Origin: Limnoperna fortunei
Taxonomy: Eukaryota; Mollusca; Bivalvia; Mytilida; Modiolidae
Assembly: GCA_944474755.1 (NCBI GenBank)
Contig: OX104117.1
Coordinates: 56,118,964-56,182,963, forward strand
Reading direction: 5' to 3'
Length of the DNA: 64,000 nucleotides
Position 1 is the stretch's first letter, and each line of letters begins with the position of its first letter. Under the pieces are notes generated by a model. It had not been told where the DNA came from, ran no database searches, and was given only the letters and a program-made list of their open reading frames with translations. The position numbers and the translations under genes are program-made. Below, one piece after another: positions 12,241 through 25,809 of this stretch.

Positions 12241-13991
12241 CAGGGGTTGAAAATATTTTTAGGCAAGCCTAAGCCCTGGGCTTTTTTAACTTTGAAACCT
12301 TAAGCCCCAGTATTAATTAACCAAGCCCTAAAAATTTTCGGATCGATCATCTTTTCCGTGTGTCTATATTTGAGGTCTTTATTTTGTGGGGGATTAGATA
12401 ATTATTTGACCCTGTTTGGTCTTCCGATGCTTCTGACTCGTCATCTACTTTCCTTTTTTCCGTTTTCTTAACCGTAAAGTTCAGGTCTCACCACACTGTG
12501 AAAAAGTAGGAAGAAGTGACCTCCCTGGCAGCCAAACAGGGCCAAATGAGGCCCTGATAGAGAGACTTCAAGGAGACATTGAGGGAGAAGTCAAGGAGAC
12601 TATACAAATAATTAATTTTCGCAGTAGTTACATACATTTTCATTATTTTAATCTTTTTTTTTTAATTGTGGATTTCTATTATTATTTCTCTTGTGTTTTT
12701 AAACCATAACACACATAGGTTCAGTTTCTTCTTCTTTCTTTTTTATTATTATTCATGGTATGCAATATCAAATAGCACCAAGCCTTAATCATTATAAAAT
12801 CAATGAAAAAAACCAACAAATATAGCGCCAATTTTCTATCTACTTCAATACTTGTAGCCATACAAGGTATTCACAAATATAAATAGGTCAACTAAAAATA
12901 TTTGTATAGGTTGAGACATAAACATCATTCATGAAGTTCTTGTATACATCACAATAATTCTAACAGTTTGTTATGATCATTACAATGTTTATCTGAGCAA
13001 AATTTTTCAAAGAAAATAGATAAAATAACATAACATTAAACCTAGAAATAATTCTTCTGTTCAGCAAACTTCCACTTGGACAAAGTTGTTCTGATCAAAA
13101 TTACTTTATGTGACACCCATCTACAGAACTTATCATGATGTCAATAATTACTATATATCTTTATTCTTTGAAGTACAGCTCATATATTTATCAAAGAAAG
13201 TTGTTAAAATACAATACACTTTGAAATAACTGAGTTTGATACCAATTGAAAGTGTTTGTTAATGAAAAAAAATACGATTTTTCATTATGGGCCGTTGTAC
13301 TTTACTTTTCTTTGTTGTTCTTTTTCGGTAATTAGTCATATCCGGTAAATAAACAAATGGCGTGTAATACAGTTTAAAGACGTACCGGATAAATCCTTTC
13401 AAAAAATGTTAAATACGCATATTGCTTTCCGTTTTTATTGGAATTACACATTTATTGCTAAATTGGTAGTCTGGATTAACTATTTTAACAAGATCATATA
13501 CAAGTATCTTAGAACTGTGAACTTGAGGGAAATAACCGAGCGACGTCGACTTCGCTTTTGAGGCGTCATAGGGCAACTTCAGGTCCCAGTAGAGCGACAA
13601 AGTCGACTACTTCGCCAAGTGTGTTGAGCTCTGAAAGTTAAAGTTTAACAACGGCATTTCTCATATTCGTAACCATAATTAATTTGGGGATATTTTGTAC
13701 AGGGAAAGGAAACAAACTTAAACTGTTATTGATCAACGTTGCTAAAAGGCCAAGAAGATAAAGATCTGTCATAAATAGAAAATAAATATCGATTTGTTTT
13801 AGAATTTTAAATAGATTTAAGAGTATTTATAGGACAATTTTGATGGCACTTTATGAAACATTGAAAATAAAAACATTTTATTTTTTTAAGAAAGATCGAG
13901 CCCGACGGGCTTTGTTCATAAAAAATTGGCAAGCCAGAGGTTTCAGATTTTTAAGCCCCGGGCGTCGGGCTTTAGGAATTTTCAACCCCTG
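12241..13991. mobile_element. hAT-like non-autonomous DNA transposon, 1.75 kb, with terminal inverted repeats
   Basis: The left end reads CAGGGGTTGAAAAT and the right end is its exact reverse complement, ATTTTCAACCCCTG. Similarity continues inward as 'ctaagccctgggct' versus 'agccccgggcgtcgggcttt'. GGTTA directly precedes the left end and directly follows the right end, so at least a 5 bp target duplication is visible. CAGGG ends are typical of hAT elements, although those normally make 8 bp duplications. I saw no transposase-like frame inside. Confidence 0.65.
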
Positions 13992-13999
13992 GGTTAAGG

Positions 14000-15990
14000 G
14001 TTAGCATGAATATTTAAAAGATATTTGCAACTATTAAATTCACTAGCATTGAAAATGTTACATTGTATATCGTAGACTTTGTCACTACCGAGCATGTCAA
14101 TAGGACTATATATTTGATTTCTTGCAGCTTTCAGGTTAAGCACTTTGCAGGGTATGTTATATTCATGTTTTCAGTTCTGGATGAACCATATTAACTTCAA
14201 ACACATCCCTGTTTACGTTCTTTTAAGTTTTATGCCTACAGATTTCTGTCCAGTCAATTCTATAGATGTCTGTCCAGTCAATTCTATGTCGGATGCGCTT
14301 TCCTCATGAAATATTCTTACAAATGACAATAGATGTTTCATCCAATTCTTCACAGGTAACAATCACTCGGATGGAAAATATTCTTAATAAGGATGTTTAT
14401 TAAACAATAAATGTGTCAGGGCTGATGGTCACCTTTAAAGTTAAAATTTAAACAATGGCAATACACTCATGGTTAAAAAGTGAAACTGAGAAGAATGTTG
14501 ACATGATCTCAAATTCTATACTATAATTGTCACTGTGTTCACTTATTTGCCTCCGATTTATGTTTTCTAATACATATAGGATCATGGATTTAAGGTGGCT
14601 CTTTGAGGCAAGGCGCTGCAAAATTAAGCTTGACGCCCTGTGGTGAACCTTGATAGTATACATTATGTCAAAAATGAGGTCGTTCAAAAAAGTTTTTAGA
14701 ACTTTGTAATAACCGGATGCTTACCTGTAATTTTTTGCAAGAATGTAAGAGTTTATCTATCTTACAGTTACACTATCAAGAACCAGTGTCAGTGAAACCA
14801 GACAGGATATATTAACTGTCTGCTTTTATGTTTTGTATATATATGTCAGATGGTTGGGATGGTTGTAAGAGCTCCCTAGAGATCGTGTTTGTCTTGCTGT
14901 TTTTGTATATATGTACCGATAAATAAAATTTACTTTACAAATGAAGTCATGTTGTTCAGTGTACGTTTCCACCCTGTACTACCCACGGTAAGCATATTGT
15001 AACTGTATATTGTACTACAATGATCTTTCGTTTCAATTGAGTATTTTGTTTAAAGGCAAAACTTATTTAAAAGGATCTGCTTTACTCGATATTTAGTGTA
15101 ATTTAATCATTGACATTGATATGACAGGTAACACTGGTGAATCATTTAGGGATTGTTCTTCCTTTTTTCAATTCGTGCACTACCCGGAACATTAGCGTAT
15201 GGTTTTAATGTTAATTTATATGGTTTGCGCTAGATTCCATACTTCTTGTATGTATATAAAGACAATACATCTATTCTTTTAAAAGTTTTCTACCTGGCAA
15301 AACATCCGCCATATTGGAAGTGATGTTTACTCTGAAATCGAGGCCATTTCCGATTCGTATAAAAGACGGCATGATTCATTAGATGGAACGGTCCGACAAT
15401 GTGCATTGGATGTCGGTGAAGGACGTTAGTAAGTAATATTATTCATCGACTCTAAAAATAAAAAGTATTTTAATTCACTTTGCTTTATCGTAGTTTTTAT
15501 AAAAGAATTCATAATTGTTAAACAAACAAAAAAAAGTTCCTACAGGGCTTATTTTTGTAGAAATATTTGAGCTAAGAAAATTATAATTTTCGTGATGTTA
15601 CAACAAATAAAAAGACAACACTATACAATACTTCTTTCAATGAAACTTTCTGAAATTATGTTTTTATGTTTAATATACATTTGCGTTATAGCGAAAGAAG
15701 ATGAATATCTCTTGGTTAAACTAGTAACCAAAGTCGTCGACAGAATTAATTAACTTGCAGATTTTTTTTCATTTTATCACTTTTCCTATGTTTGCACTTT
15801 TAACATGGTTGTATAGTATGGTCAGGTATGATTAAAATGTTTAACATGTTCGTAAATTTCACACTTTTTTTTTCAGAAATTTCGCTGATGTGGCTGCCTT
15901 GAAACAATCGCACATTTTCTCTTGTCCTGTCATTTATATACAAAATCATCTGATATTATTTACTTAACTGTATATATAAAACAAGCATAA
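14000..15990. other. Mostly unannotated stretch with one promoter-like patch
   Basis: No exon with a recognisable protein. At 15303-15440 there is a locally less AT-rich patch: 'catccgccatattggaag' (YY1-like), 'gtataaaagac' (TATA-like, about 15357) and 'ttagtaagtaat' (donor-like, about 15427). It could be a plus-strand first exon, but I cannot link it to a coding exon. Confidence 0.3.
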
Positions 15991-15993
15991 TTC

Positions 15994-16034
15994 TTCCGGA
16001 TGTGCTGAAATGGATTAAAGTCGGGACTTCTGGT
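15994..16034 (-). pseudogene. Tc1-like transposase fragment (short)
   Basis: The stretch 'gatgtgctgaaatggattaa' and following 'agtcgggacttct' repeats almost exactly the segment at 16919-16950, which on the minus strand encodes the '(A)RSPDFNPFQHI' part of a Tc1-like transposase. Only about 40 bp is recognisable. Confidence 0.5.
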
Positions 16035-16729
16035 ATAAGACCAACTTACTGACAAGAACATTGTACACATTTTTTATCAAACAAAAAAAATGATTATAAA
16101 ATCCAAAAGATTTACTTATACATAGATTTTCCCATTGCAGTCATTGCAGCTAACCCACATCTCCGTGTACATTTACGTGCATTACCCAAATTACCACCCT
16201 TTTCCAAAAACACATCCATTCTTTATTTCAAACATTTCTTTTCCCTTTCATGATGAGCATGCCTAAAATATTACAATCATGTGATCTGAAAGTGTTTGGA
16301 AATAGGAGACAGACCAGTAAAGCTGCTTTGCTTGTTTCTGAATCTTTGTTGTCTTTGTACTGTTTATGTGATCCTATAAATCAATAGGTTTACACTATCA
16401 TATAAGAAAGATATTGCACTAATTTAATCAGTGTGTTAGGAGCTTGGTTGACATCAAGAAAGGCATATCTCGGGCTTTTATTTGTATTTTTTATCAGGAT
16501 ATTTAACAGTTTAATATACCTCGATTTATTTACTTGCAATGAACAATTCGAAAGAAAGTGAGAATAAATTTGTCACGAATATACAAAGAAAAATGCAATT
16601 ATTTTATACTAAATAAGACCATTTGGCAAGGGCATATTGATTAAAAAACAAAACAAAAACCATGTGCTGTAAGAAACAATTGGTCTAGATGACTCACTTT
16701 CCCTAACATGCAGGAAAAGTCTGCAGCGT

Positions 16730-17990
16730 TGTACCTATAAACTTCTGTTAGTGCGTAACCTTCGTTCTCACGGTTGACCGCCTCTAAACCCCTCCTCGAG
16801 CCACCAACTGAACGACGAATTTGTTGTCGTGTCAGTTGTTGCCATTTTTATTTAATATCTGGTATAGTTTTGCTAATCCTAATGTCTTCGTTCTTACACA
16901 CAACTGATGATGTCCCAGATGTGCTGAAATGGATTAAAGTCGGGACTTCTTGCCTGCCATGGCAATGTGTCTACCCACTCATCACGGTAATAAGCTTTCA
17001 CAATGCAAGCACTTCTTGGCGTTGTCGTCCATGAGTCTCGTCTGTAGTGGTTGAGCATTCGTCTCGTCTGTAGCGGTTGAATGTCAAAATGAGGCAATAC
17101 ATTCATGCTGGTACTTTTGCGCATTCAAATTACCGCGAGCAGTTATGAGGTCAGTCTTTTAGTTATAATAATATAACTTATTGCAAATTTACGCCCAGAA
17201 GGGTCAAGGCAATATATGACAACATCCCAAACCATTACGGAACTAACACCAAACGGTAAAAGAACATTCTAACATGACGTCAAATATGGTCAAATAATAT
17301 ATGTTTAGTAATTTTTGCTGGATCTTTTGTAAAACATTATTTAAAACCGCGCCAAACAATAAAACCGGTTGTTTTAATTTACTACTACACATTGCTGCAA
17401 CACGAAGCCTTTCGGCATATCCCGCGTATAAGTATATAGACGAAATTAAGTGACGGATTTACCATTGGGAAGTCTTTGAAAAATCATCCACCGTCGAATT
17501 GGGTTTTGTTGTGTAAAAAAATCGTTTAATAACTAGATAAATTTACATTGTAGTTATGATTTTACACCAAATGGGACTGTTTAGGCAATGTTGCTTTCGG
17601 CATAAAGTGTTTGGTTGCCTCTACACTCTTCCTTCTGTTACAAGAAACATAAAGCAGTTCTTATCACACCAAATGACCTTTCTCCAAGAGGATAAATACA
17701 GATGATGAATGTTTGTCCCCATTGTAAATGTATTGCTTTAAGTCCCTGAGTGAGAAATGGATGTCTTGAATGGTAACCAAATGCTCTTCACAATTTATTT
17801 GATGAAAGTACAAGGTAAAGCAACCACTGTCCTTTCAACACAGGGCTGTTAAAAAAACGGGTTTCGCTTGATCATTAGGCTTATAGATCCCAATCTTTAC
17901 GGTCTTCATGGTGGTGTCCAAACGATGAGCAGTTTGTCTTAGGGACATAGCTGAATCTCTCATCCCAATAATCAGGCACTCTGCAAACAC
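16730..17990 (-). pseudogene. Dead Tc1/mariner-like transposase, interrupted by a MITE
   Basis: Read on the minus strand, a helix-turn-helix-like N-terminus ('IIGMRDSAMSLRQTAHRLDT') lies around 17890-17980. A middle part with decayed frames follows ('KVIWCDKNCFMF', 'LVTEGRV'). The catalytic C-terminal block is 'DTLPWQARSPDFNPFQHIWD' near 16895-16975, followed by a 'RQQIRRSVGGSRRG' tail. 'LPWPARSPDLNPIEH.WD' is the classical Tc1-family signature. Stops and frameshifts show it is inactive. The 310 bp MITE at 17256-17565 is inserted in the middle. Confidence 0.8.
17256..17565. mobile_element. MITE copy 1 (310 bp), inserted in the Tc1-like element
   Basis: Starts GTAAAAGAACATTCTAAC and ends ATGATTTTAC, so it has a short GTAAAA/TTTTAC inverted end. 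It is flanked by ACCAAACG on the left and ACCAAATG on the right, an 8 bp target duplication with one mismatch. A second copy was split by the 7 kb transposon (18511-18528 plus 25518-25809) and has the same 310 bp length once the insertion is removed. The interior holds 'accgcgccaaacaataaaac' and no gene. Confidence 0.85.
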
Positions 17991-17994
17991 GCAT

Positions 17995-18165
17995 CCTCCC
18001 ATAGAACGCGGACTCAGAACCTCTGATTTGGGAGGATGGCAAACACGTTACCAAGTAAGGTTCGCGGTCAGGCTTTCCGTATTATGACCTGACAACCACA
18101 AAGCGAGGGCATCCCTTGGGACGCGCTGGGCAGCTCTTTGGATCGAGTCAGACTGAGACTATTAA
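17995..18165 (+). repeat. Rep-C fragment
   Basis: Shares 'gcaaacacgttaccaagtaa', 'ggctttccgtattatgacct' and 'gacgcgctgggcagctct' with the Rep-C copy at 11775-12195. The head part is missing. Confidence 0.7.
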
Positions 18166-18510
18166 GTATGACACTATAAAACTTCAACTCCAAAGACTAC
18201 CAGTGAAAAATGTGCACGTGCAAATGACACCATTAAACAGAAGATAAACATTGAACGTGATTTTCATAGATAGATTGATTGATGTACACGTTCATTAAGA
18301 AATAAACTTGCATGAAAAATTTAAACCCTAAGTCTGTGCATGTCATTTTATATTTGGTGTTCCAATGTATAATTACGCAAATGACAATGCTCCTCTATTC
18401 CGCTACCCTAAAATCTGTAATAAGATGCAGGCATGTTTTTATCTTTGTATTTCAAGACTTCTAATTTTAATGAAATATAGGAAGAGAGGAGACAAAATAT
18501 TGAATTTAAA

Positions 18511-18528
18511 GTAAAAGAACATTCTAAC
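18511..18528. mobile_element. MITE copy 2, left stub
   Basis: 'gtaaaagaacattctaac' is the first 18 bp of the MITE seen intact at 17256-17565. The last 11 bases (18518-18528, AACATTCTAAC) are repeated at 25507-25517 as the target duplication of the 7 kb transposon. Confidence 0.85.
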
Positions 18529-18773
18529 GGTACATCGAAAGTGTAAAAACCCCCCGAAAAGTGTAAAAACCCCGTGGAATAGTGTAAAAAACCCCATATC
18601 TGTGGTGAAAACCCCTCAGAAATGGTAGATATTACCATATATTATGATAATAATCCAATATTTGTGAAAAAATATATACGCTGTATCCCAAAGAATCGAT
18701 TTTTGTAACCGCACGATACGTTCCATATTAGGTCAAATAGCTAGGGGAGAGCACTCCAATTCATTGCAATAAA
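18529..18773 (+). repeat. Left terminal inverted repeat of the 7 kb transposon
   Basis: Pairs with 25261-25506 in inverted orientation. It opens with a small array of 'aagtgtaaaaacccc' units (three copies, 18538-18600), which may be transposase-binding subrepeats; that role is inference. Confidence 0.88.
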
Positions 18774-19005
18774 AGTACTTAAGTACTGTAGGTAGAAATA
18801 AAATATTAAAAATTGATCCTATAATACACAATTTGTTACTTAAAAATGATTTTGAATAAGAATAAATGAATTAAATTAATATATAATGTAATTTATACCT
18901 TTAGAATATTAGTATTATTTGGTTTTAAAAATAGTCGATTCATATGAATTGCTAATATTGGACTACATTTTAATAGGAGATGATTAATACAGTAAGTTTA
19001 TTTAA

Positions 19006-19108
19006 TTTTTTCAGAATGGACAACTTAACAAAGTTTCATCAATTTCAATAAGAAACTGCCTATTATCATGAACAGACAAAACAGAAGACTGCAGAGACAT
19101 ATATCTTA
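19006..19108 (+). repeat. 103 bp direct repeat, copy 1
   Basis: Identical by eye to 20088-20190, starting 'tttttcagaatggacaac' and ending 'gagacatatatctta'. The spacer between the copies is 979 bp and includes the NADAR-like fragment. Confidence 0.92.
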
Positions 19109-19904
19109 TTGTCAAACAATTTTTTTTATACAATTCAGTCTATGTAGATTGAAAGAGTTGTAATTTTGTGTTTTGTGCCTATTGCTTTCGCCGTCTTGGC
19201 ATCCTTCGCTTGTATTATTTCAGCTGCAAGGACTGCTTGCTTGTGGTAGAGTTGTATTATCCCAGATTGCCGATTCCAGTTAGCCGATTCCCAAACTGCC
19301 GACAATCAAAAGTTATATGTTATTAATGGTTTTAGAAAAAAAATGTTTTATTGTATTTATGTTGTTTTTGACATTTTTTTACGTGTTTAACACTACATAT
19401 CAACTCAATGCCAAGGAAACGAGATTATTTGTGTTGTTGTCTCTTTGACATGCACGTGGCGCTTACTCCAGACACAGTGACTACAGGGGGCCGTTTCATA
19501 AAGCTATCGATACTTAACGTGCTCGTTATACCATGCAATTTAAATGAAACGGCACCCTGATCTGTATTGTTTCGTGTATACGTTATTTTTTACTTTGTTC
19601 ATAACTTTAAATAATAAAATAAACATTTAGATAGAACTATAATTTATTTCATTAATTTAACATTTTAAGCCCTAGATTTATAACAAAGCAACTATTAAAT
19701 TTTCACAAAAACACTAAAAATTTTTACAAATCGACTATTTCCTCTGTAGATTCTGTGTCAATTAAAAACTTTTTTCTGATAAGTTGTAAGTAATTAATAC
19801 AAGAAAAATTTTTTTACGATAGATTTGTTTTATTCGGCAATTTGGGTTTTGGCCAATTGGACTCGACAAGTTGGGAGACGGCAAATTGGGATTCGGTATA
19901 GAAT

Positions 19905-20025
19905 GCTTTAATATTTTGATACAAGTGTTCCGCGCTGCGGTAGATCTCACCATTAAAATGTAATTGGCATGGAAAAAGGTTGGACATGACATCACATGCT
20001 CCTTTTACATATATGATCATGGTTG
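19905..20025 (-). pseudogene. NADAR (YbiA/DUF1768)-like domain fragment
   Basis: The minus-strand frame from ATG at 20020 reads '...VKGACDVMSNLFPCQLHF' and then 'NGEIYRSAEHLYQNIKAF'. The NADAR family starts with a pattern like '(L)SNF(Y/F)PC.(L/I).F(N/D)G..Y.S.EH.YQ..KA', so the match covers the conserved N-terminal third, including the E-H of 'SAEHLYQ'. NADAR proteins act on ADP-ribosyl or riboflavin-pathway intermediates. This copy breaks off after about 35 residues into a 'ccgattcccaaattgcc'-type non-coding repeat, so it is a fragment, or one exon of a decayed gene. Confidence 0.65.
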
Positions 20026-20087
20026 TAAAAAAAATGTATTACTTTATTCTATATTTGGTAACATATAAAGACGACAAGCAGGAACAT

Positions 20088-20190
20088 TTTTTTCAGAATG
20101 GACAACTTAACAAAGTTTCATCAATTTCAATAAGAAACTGCCTATTATCATGAACAGACAAAACAGAAGACTGCAGAGACATATATCTTA
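20088..20190 (+). repeat. 103 bp direct repeat, copy 2
   Basis: Identical partner of 19006-19108 at an offset of 1082 bp. Identity in otherwise decayed sequence indicates a recent local duplication or gene conversion, or an assembly artefact. Confidence 0.92.
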
Positions 20191-21047
20191 GAATTTATAA
20201 AAAAATCCAGTAAAATTTCGTTTTTTACGGCTATTTTATAGATTTAGCCTTGATTTCAAAGGTTTCATTTTAATTAGCAAAATACAAGATGAAATAACTT
20301 TACTCTGTAATGAATACTTAAATTTTTTTAAATAAAGTAACCCTCTCTGCAGCAAAAATTGTAGATATTTAATTGTTAATGTTGAATTACACTTGTTATT
20401 TGCCTTGTCAATTAACACCAAACTAGTAGCCAAACTTCTGGCACGTGCCGACAAATCAATCGATAGGGTCGTTATATTTTATTTTTAGAATATAGTTTTA
20501 TATACGGTGGTAATTATTTATATTTCCTTCGTTATGTATGTCCTCATATAACCATTCATGTTACTGTTACAAAAAATAAATGTATTAAAATAGATTCTCT
20601 GCGTTTTCATCGTATAAAGCGACTTTCTGTGATTGAATTTTTTTTAATTTAAACATATACCTCTGTACTTTTTCTAGGGAAACATTAAAAAAACATTAAA
20701 ATAACGAATGTTAGCTGAGGATCAGGCAGTGGTCGGCACATAACAATTTTTTTTTTTTGGTTTTTTACCTTTTTTGGCTTACATACATTCATTATGATAT
20801 AAAACCAAATTCTAACAAGATTTTACATTTGAAAAAGTGTCAATTCCCTAGATAATTTTTGACTGGTTATATATAGAGAAAAATTTTGCGGGAAAATTTC
20901 CCGGCATTTTCCACTGAACAATTCAACTCAATTTCAAATGATTATATTTAATTAAAAGGCAAAATAATTCGGAACTTTAATAAATTAGAATGTTGTTTTG
21001 TTTTATTTTTCCTTCATGTGCATTCCATTACATGTATGCATTTTTCC

Positions 21048-21215
21048 GTATTCTTACGTGGACTGATATATAATCTACATCATTTGCCTGATGTGATGAT
21101 ATGTCAGATAGGCGGCAACGACTGCAGCAGTAAACTATTTGACATCTTAAACGTTCTAAGCAGCGTCATTGTACGGCTGACGTATATAGTAAACGGCGAG
21201 ACGAAGTACACTAAA
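21048..21215 (+). pseudogene. Possible SGNH-hydrolase-like fragment
   Basis: The plus-strand frame includes 'LRGLIYNLHHLPDVMICQIG' and then 'GNDCSSK'. 'PD...(Q)(L/I)G.ND' is block III (GxND) of SGNH/GDSL-type hydrolase folds. Such fragments occur, from memory, in transposon-associated proteins of molluscs and cnidarians. Only this block is recognisable. The remaining frame (to 21293) has no block I or V that I can see, so function cannot be claimed. Confidence 0.4.
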
Positions 21216-21289
21216 TTTATAAGAGGAAATTATGCTCTCAGTATTATTTTGTTTACTTTTTCAAACCTGTTAATGTATACAGGCCAGCC

Positions 21290-23030
<1,741 letters not shown>

Positions 23031-23039
23031 ATCGGTCAT

Positions 23040-25260
23040 AATTAGGTTAGATAACTCTGTTTACACTCGATAACTGGTTCCCGAATTTACCTTTGACTGG
23101 TCCTAGATAATTACAGGGAGAGCAAAAAAGTAGAGGGCGACACTGACATTTCTATTTTCTTAGTATGTAAATGAAAACATTTTAATTAACAACTTTATGG
23201 CTTTTCTTTCCTCTTGTGAGCATGTAGTTATGATCACAATTATTGTAAATGCAAACAAAAATGTTGATTGCAAGGATGTCCCTGTCAAAATAATTTCAAA
23301 GTAAAGTAGAAATTTGGCATTTCAAAATTATTTTCTGTAAGAGAAAGGTTGTGAATAATTTTAAGAAAATAATTGTTTTGTCAAGAAAGAATAATTAAGA
23401 TAACCTACTTAGAAGAGAAGAAATTCATTTGTAATTTAATTTTTGTTGTTTTTTAATTTTGAGTTTGATTCTTTCTATATTATTTCTTTTATTATGTAAA
23501 TTATATTCATATTTATTTTCATATCTTTATTTGTTATTTCTAACTTGCACATAGAGTGCAATTGATCTGATCAAATGGCATATGTTGACAAAGTACATAT
23601 ACTTCATATGAAACTATTACTTATACATTGAATTTCGTCAATATTATCTCAAATCAGAGTTGAAAAAATAATAGTGAAATGATTAATTTACACGATACAC
23701 ATACATGTATCTATGCACAATATGATGTCTTTTTTAGATTAAAAAATGTATTGTCTCAGTTTCTGATTCATCTTGTTTCCTTCAGATGAATGGTACTGCA
23801 ATTACCTTTATTACCCTTGTACTGGCCTCAAAGGTATCTTCTACCTGTTAACACCTGGCTATCTTACCCCTGCTGATACAGGATGTTATTTGTATTGTAT
23901 ATTATATACAAAATAACATAAGGAACATTTTGTTATGACAAATCATTAGTTTTATGATGCAAAAGTATTATATAACAAAACCCGTATATTTAGATATTTT
24001 GAATTTTACCGCCAAAACCACATCCGGTATCGCCATTTTGCTCGAAGTAATGTACAATTGCAAAAAATTGGTCATTTTTAAATAAATTTGGAAGTGACTT
24101 CCCGAATTCAATATCTCATTTGGTTGATAAAATCTTAAAGTTCCATATTTCAGCATAATCAGATGGGCAGCACATTTTTATGAAAGCAAAAAATTATTAT
24201 GTTATTCTTGGACAAAGTGGGGAAGGTTGCATAAATTTTGACATTTTTCAACAGTATCCATATAAAATTTTTCGGTAAAAATATCATTTTTTCAAATCAA
24301 ATTGGAAGGGGTGTGCTCAATTCAATATCTATTTAAAATGGACTCAAAATATTGGTAACTGATCATACTTTTACGAGATAGCAGCACATTTTTTTGTTAT
24401 CGATTAACTTTAATACAAATTGCAGAAATATATGACACGCCCGTGCATTTCTATATAAATCGACATCGCCATATTACGATCATAGCACAGGTGACCAAAG
24501 TCACGTGATGACCGATATAGTTGGACATGTGCCGCCAGACCAAAAGACCCTTACTTCGACAGACGGACTAATGACTCATTAAACATTGGAAGGAATAAAG
24601 GTCAACTGAAGAGGAAAATCAACAAACTGTCGACGACTAAACGGAATTGCGATTTTGATTCTGAGTGATATTTCAATGTTTTGTTCAATGTATTCATTCT
24701 CTGGCGAGACACTTAGTAAGTTTGCGGACAGCGATACATTAAAGAGAGCTGTATGCAGGTATCTTAGAAGTTTTAAATTTGAAAAATAATATTTAACTAA
24801 TTGCAACACTGACTACGACAGATGTCCGAAGCCTTGTGCATGATGTCATAGTAGTTTTAAATTTAAATAAAAAATAAAAATCTCTTATTGTTACGCGGAC
24901 TATTACAGAGGTCCGAAGCCTTGTGCAGGATATCTTAGTAGTTTAACTTCAAAAACAAAAAAACTATCCCTTGGTCTAGTTAAACCTTTTTTGCAATATT
25001 ATGGACAATACCAAGCTCATAATAATAATAATTTGTACTTTTCTAGAAAAAAATTATTACTCCTAGTTATAAAACAAAACGACTTAAATGAATAAATATA
25101 TAAAATCACCTTACCCTGCCCCAGATGTTCATAGCCTTGACTTGGCGTGGGGGGCTCTTAATTATATATAATTATAATTACAAATGTGTTGATTGACTGA
25201 AATGTCAATTAATCAATTCATTGTAATTGTAACTAACTTTGTCTAATATGAGCTACTAAA
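23040..25260. other. Interior of the 7 kb transposon, no gene seen
   Basis: AT-rich. 'ccaactatatcggtcat' at 23022-23038 has its exact reverse complement at 24507-24523, so about 1.5 kb between them may be a further nested insert. Two related segments at 24815-24840 and 24900-24925 share 'gtccgaagccttgtgca'. Short frames here have no recognisable domain. Confidence 0.45.
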
Positions 25261-25506
25261 ATTATTGCAAAGAATTAGAGTGCTCTCCCCTAGCTATTTG
25301 ACCTCATAAAGGACGTATCGTGCGGTTACAAAAATCGATTCTGTGCGATAAAGCATAATTATTTTTTCACAAATATTGCATTATTATCATAATATATAGT
25401 AATATCTATCATTTCTGAGGGGTTTTCACCATATATATAGGGGTTTTTACACTATTCCACGGGGTTTTTACACTTTTCAGGGGGTTTTTACACTTTCGAT
25501 GTACCC
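25261..25506 (-). repeat. Right terminal inverted repeat of the 7 kb transposon
   Basis: Reverse complement of 18529-18773. It differs mainly by small substitutions and a few 1-3 bp indels ('ccccttatatatatatgg'-type differences near 25430). It ends one base longer than the left copy (an extra C at 25506). Confidence 0.88.
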
Positions 25507-25809
25507 AACATTCTAACATGACGTCATATATGGTCAAATAATATATGTTTAGTAATTTTTGCTGGATCTTTTGTAAAACATTATTTAAAACCGCGCCAAA
25601 CAATAAAACCGGTTGTTTTAATTTACTACTACACATTGCTGCAACACGAAGCCTTTCGGCACATCCCGCGTATAAGTATATAGACGAAAATAAGTGACGG
25701 ATTTACCGTTGGGAAGTCTTTGAAAAATCATCCACCGTCGAATTGGGTTTTGTTGTGTAAAAAAATCGTTTAATAACTAGATAAATATACATTGTAATTA
25801 TGATTTTAC
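25507..25809. mobile_element. MITE copy 2, right part, beginning with the target duplication
   Basis: 25507-25517 is AACATTCTAAC, the duplicated target. From 25518 ('atgacgtcatatatggtcaa') to 25809 it follows the MITE at 17274-17565 nearly base for base, including 'aatgacggatttaccgttgg'-like and 'tcatccaccgtcgaattggg' segments. 18 bp (left stub) plus 292 bp gives 310 bp. Confidence 0.85.

Noticed and set aside
11794..12250. Two overlapping plus-strand frames (99 and 89 codons)
   Set aside because: They lie in a dispersed repeat (Rep-C) whose other copies do not keep the frames open.
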